Assembly (NCBI GenBank): GCA_019914995.1
Contig: CM034127.1
Coordinates: forward strand, 11,470,001 to 11,534,000
Origin: Acanthochlamys bracteata
Lineage: Eukaryota > Streptophyta > Magnoliopsida > Pandanales > Velloziaceae
DNA length: 64,000 nucleotides
Reading direction: 5' to 3'
Shown: one piece after another, positions 62,871 through 64,000 of the stretch
Position numbering within the stretch: position 1 is the first letter of the stretch
Layout: every line of letters begins with the position of its first letter
Program-made: the position numbers and the translations under genes
The notes under the pieces: model-generated
What the model was told of the DNA's origin: nothing
What the model saw: only the letters and a program-made list of their open reading frames with translations
The model's database searches: none

Positions 62871-64000
62871 ACACACACATAAAACAGACTCTCCCTTTCT
62901 TTCTTCTCAAACTTTCTACTCTTTATGCATTATAAAATCACTATATAAATTAATAATTAATTATAATATAATAAGTTAAATATATATTTATATTAAAATA
63001 TCAAATGTTAAGGAAGATGAATCATCAATCAACAAATTGAAAAGCCAACAGTTAAAAATTTTAAAACATCTTCTAAAAAATGAAAGGAAAAAAAAATTAA
63101 ACATTAATAAAAAGATAGAAAGACAACCATTCGAAAGTTCAAAATTCTTATTGGGGCATTATATATATGAATAAAAAATATTTGCTTGAAATATGATAAA
63201 AGATTAATCACATCATTCACAATATCAAATGTGAGAGATAAAAATAAAATATTCTAATAAAAGTTTTCATTTAAAGTGTAATACATGAGTTTATAATTAT
63301 TTTGATTTAGTAATTTTTTAAGACTAATTTGTCTTCTCGTAGAGCTTTTTTATTTTTCTTTTCACATAAATCTCTTATTTTTATATTTATCTTGCTCTTG
63401 TCTCAATTTTAATATTATTTACATAAAATTTTTGAATATATTTTGTGTTTTCGCTACGTCTATCGATAACCGAACATACTTTATATCTTTCAACACTCTA
63501 TTCTGTGCTCTTTTTATTTTGGAATTCCGTATATAACACACTACTAGTCTATTAGACAGATGCATAAATTGGTTGTTTTGAATGTTTCTATATTTTATTT
63601 TTATAATAATGCATTGTCCCTAATAAATTACATCCTACTAATATAGTTGAATAAAGATACATTTTTCTTTCTTATAAGTACTCTCGTATTCTCATAATCT
63701 TAAGATTCACTCCTTTCAAAGAATAATGCATTTATTCTTTGCTGTCATGACCACTTGATTGAATCACGACCGTTGGATTGTTTGATCCATTAATTTGAAA
63801 ATGAAGTACGCATAAAAAAAAGAGATGCCTATATTCTCTTTCAGATATGTTGTGTATGTCGAAATATAGTTCATACACATGCAAAGAAGCATGAGGTATA
63901 TACGCCTTACGTGTAATTTATACAAGTGCAACTATAATGTATATTTCTGTCACCTTCATGTTTTAACTCTCGTAACACATTTTTAAACAGTGTGAAGAAG

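Larger units (their letters stand above)
57087..64000. other. Long AT-rich intergenic region, no supported gene
   Basis: Nearly 7 kb with no ORF showing domain or splice support. It contains AT-rich inverted-repeat copies (about 57440-57620, 58247-58474, 58977-59178 and 60608-60830), a (TA)n tract at about 57783-57804, and a short GC-rich island at about 62787-62870. No tRNA or rRNA gene was recognised. Confidence 0.55.

Noticed and set aside
1-64000. tRNA, rRNA, CRISPR arrays, bacterial-type operons
   Set aside because: No tRNA B-box or cloverleaf, no rRNA-like block and no regularly spaced repeats were recognised; the gene structures are those of a plant nuclear genome.

Overview
The window is nuclear DNA of a flowering plant, most likely a eudicot. 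The evidence is AT-rich intergenic DNA, GT-AG introns, plant-only gene families (NPH3/RPT2, HOOKLESS1, GRAS, QWRF, class III peroxidase) and many short AT-rich inverted-repeat transposons. I cannot name the species. Exon limits were set by reading splice sites and checking that reading frames stay open across junctions; no transcript data were available.

Layout, left to right. (1) The 3' part of an NPH3/RPT2-like gene (+, 9-1574). (2) A complete three-exon HLS1-like N-acetyltransferase gene (-, 3502-4904) with a TATA box. (3) About 4 kb without a gene. (4) A decayed, intron-bearing copy of a plastid-type casein kinase II alpha gene (-, 9030-14455). It lies head to head with (5) a seven-exon queuosine-salvage gene of the QNG1/DUF2419 family (+, 14935-19972); the 479-bp spacer holds a TATA box and two E2F-type motifs. 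(6) A six-exon QWRF-motif microtubule protein gene (-, 23228-29306). (7) About 5.5 kb of AT-rich DNA. (8) A three-exon gene for a 109-residue secreted peptide-like protein that I cannot assign (-, 34846-36521). (9) A single-exon GRAS regulator close to SCL32 (-, 39171-40544). (10) A three-exon gene for a free-standing UBP-type zinc finger (+, 46659-50724), whose 3.5-kb first intron holds a compact LTR-like insertion rich in hairpins. (11) A two-exon gene for an 84-residue basic protein (-, 51395-51849). (12) A four-exon class III peroxidase gene close to peroxidase 16 (-, 53513-55139). (13) A short coding-like ORF without a clear start (+, about 56664-57086). (14) About 7 kb of AT-rich DNA with no gene I can support.

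The genes do not form a pathway or cluster; this is ordinary mixed gene space with auxin/light signalling, tRNA modification, cytoskeleton, transcription, ubiquitin binding and cell-wall functions. The parts most worth a second look are the CK2 alpha pseudogene and its shared promoter, the unassigned secreted peptide precursor, the stop-free 192-nt intron in the NPH3-like gene, the hairpin-rich insertion in the zinc-finger intron, and the dispersed inverted-repeat element family.
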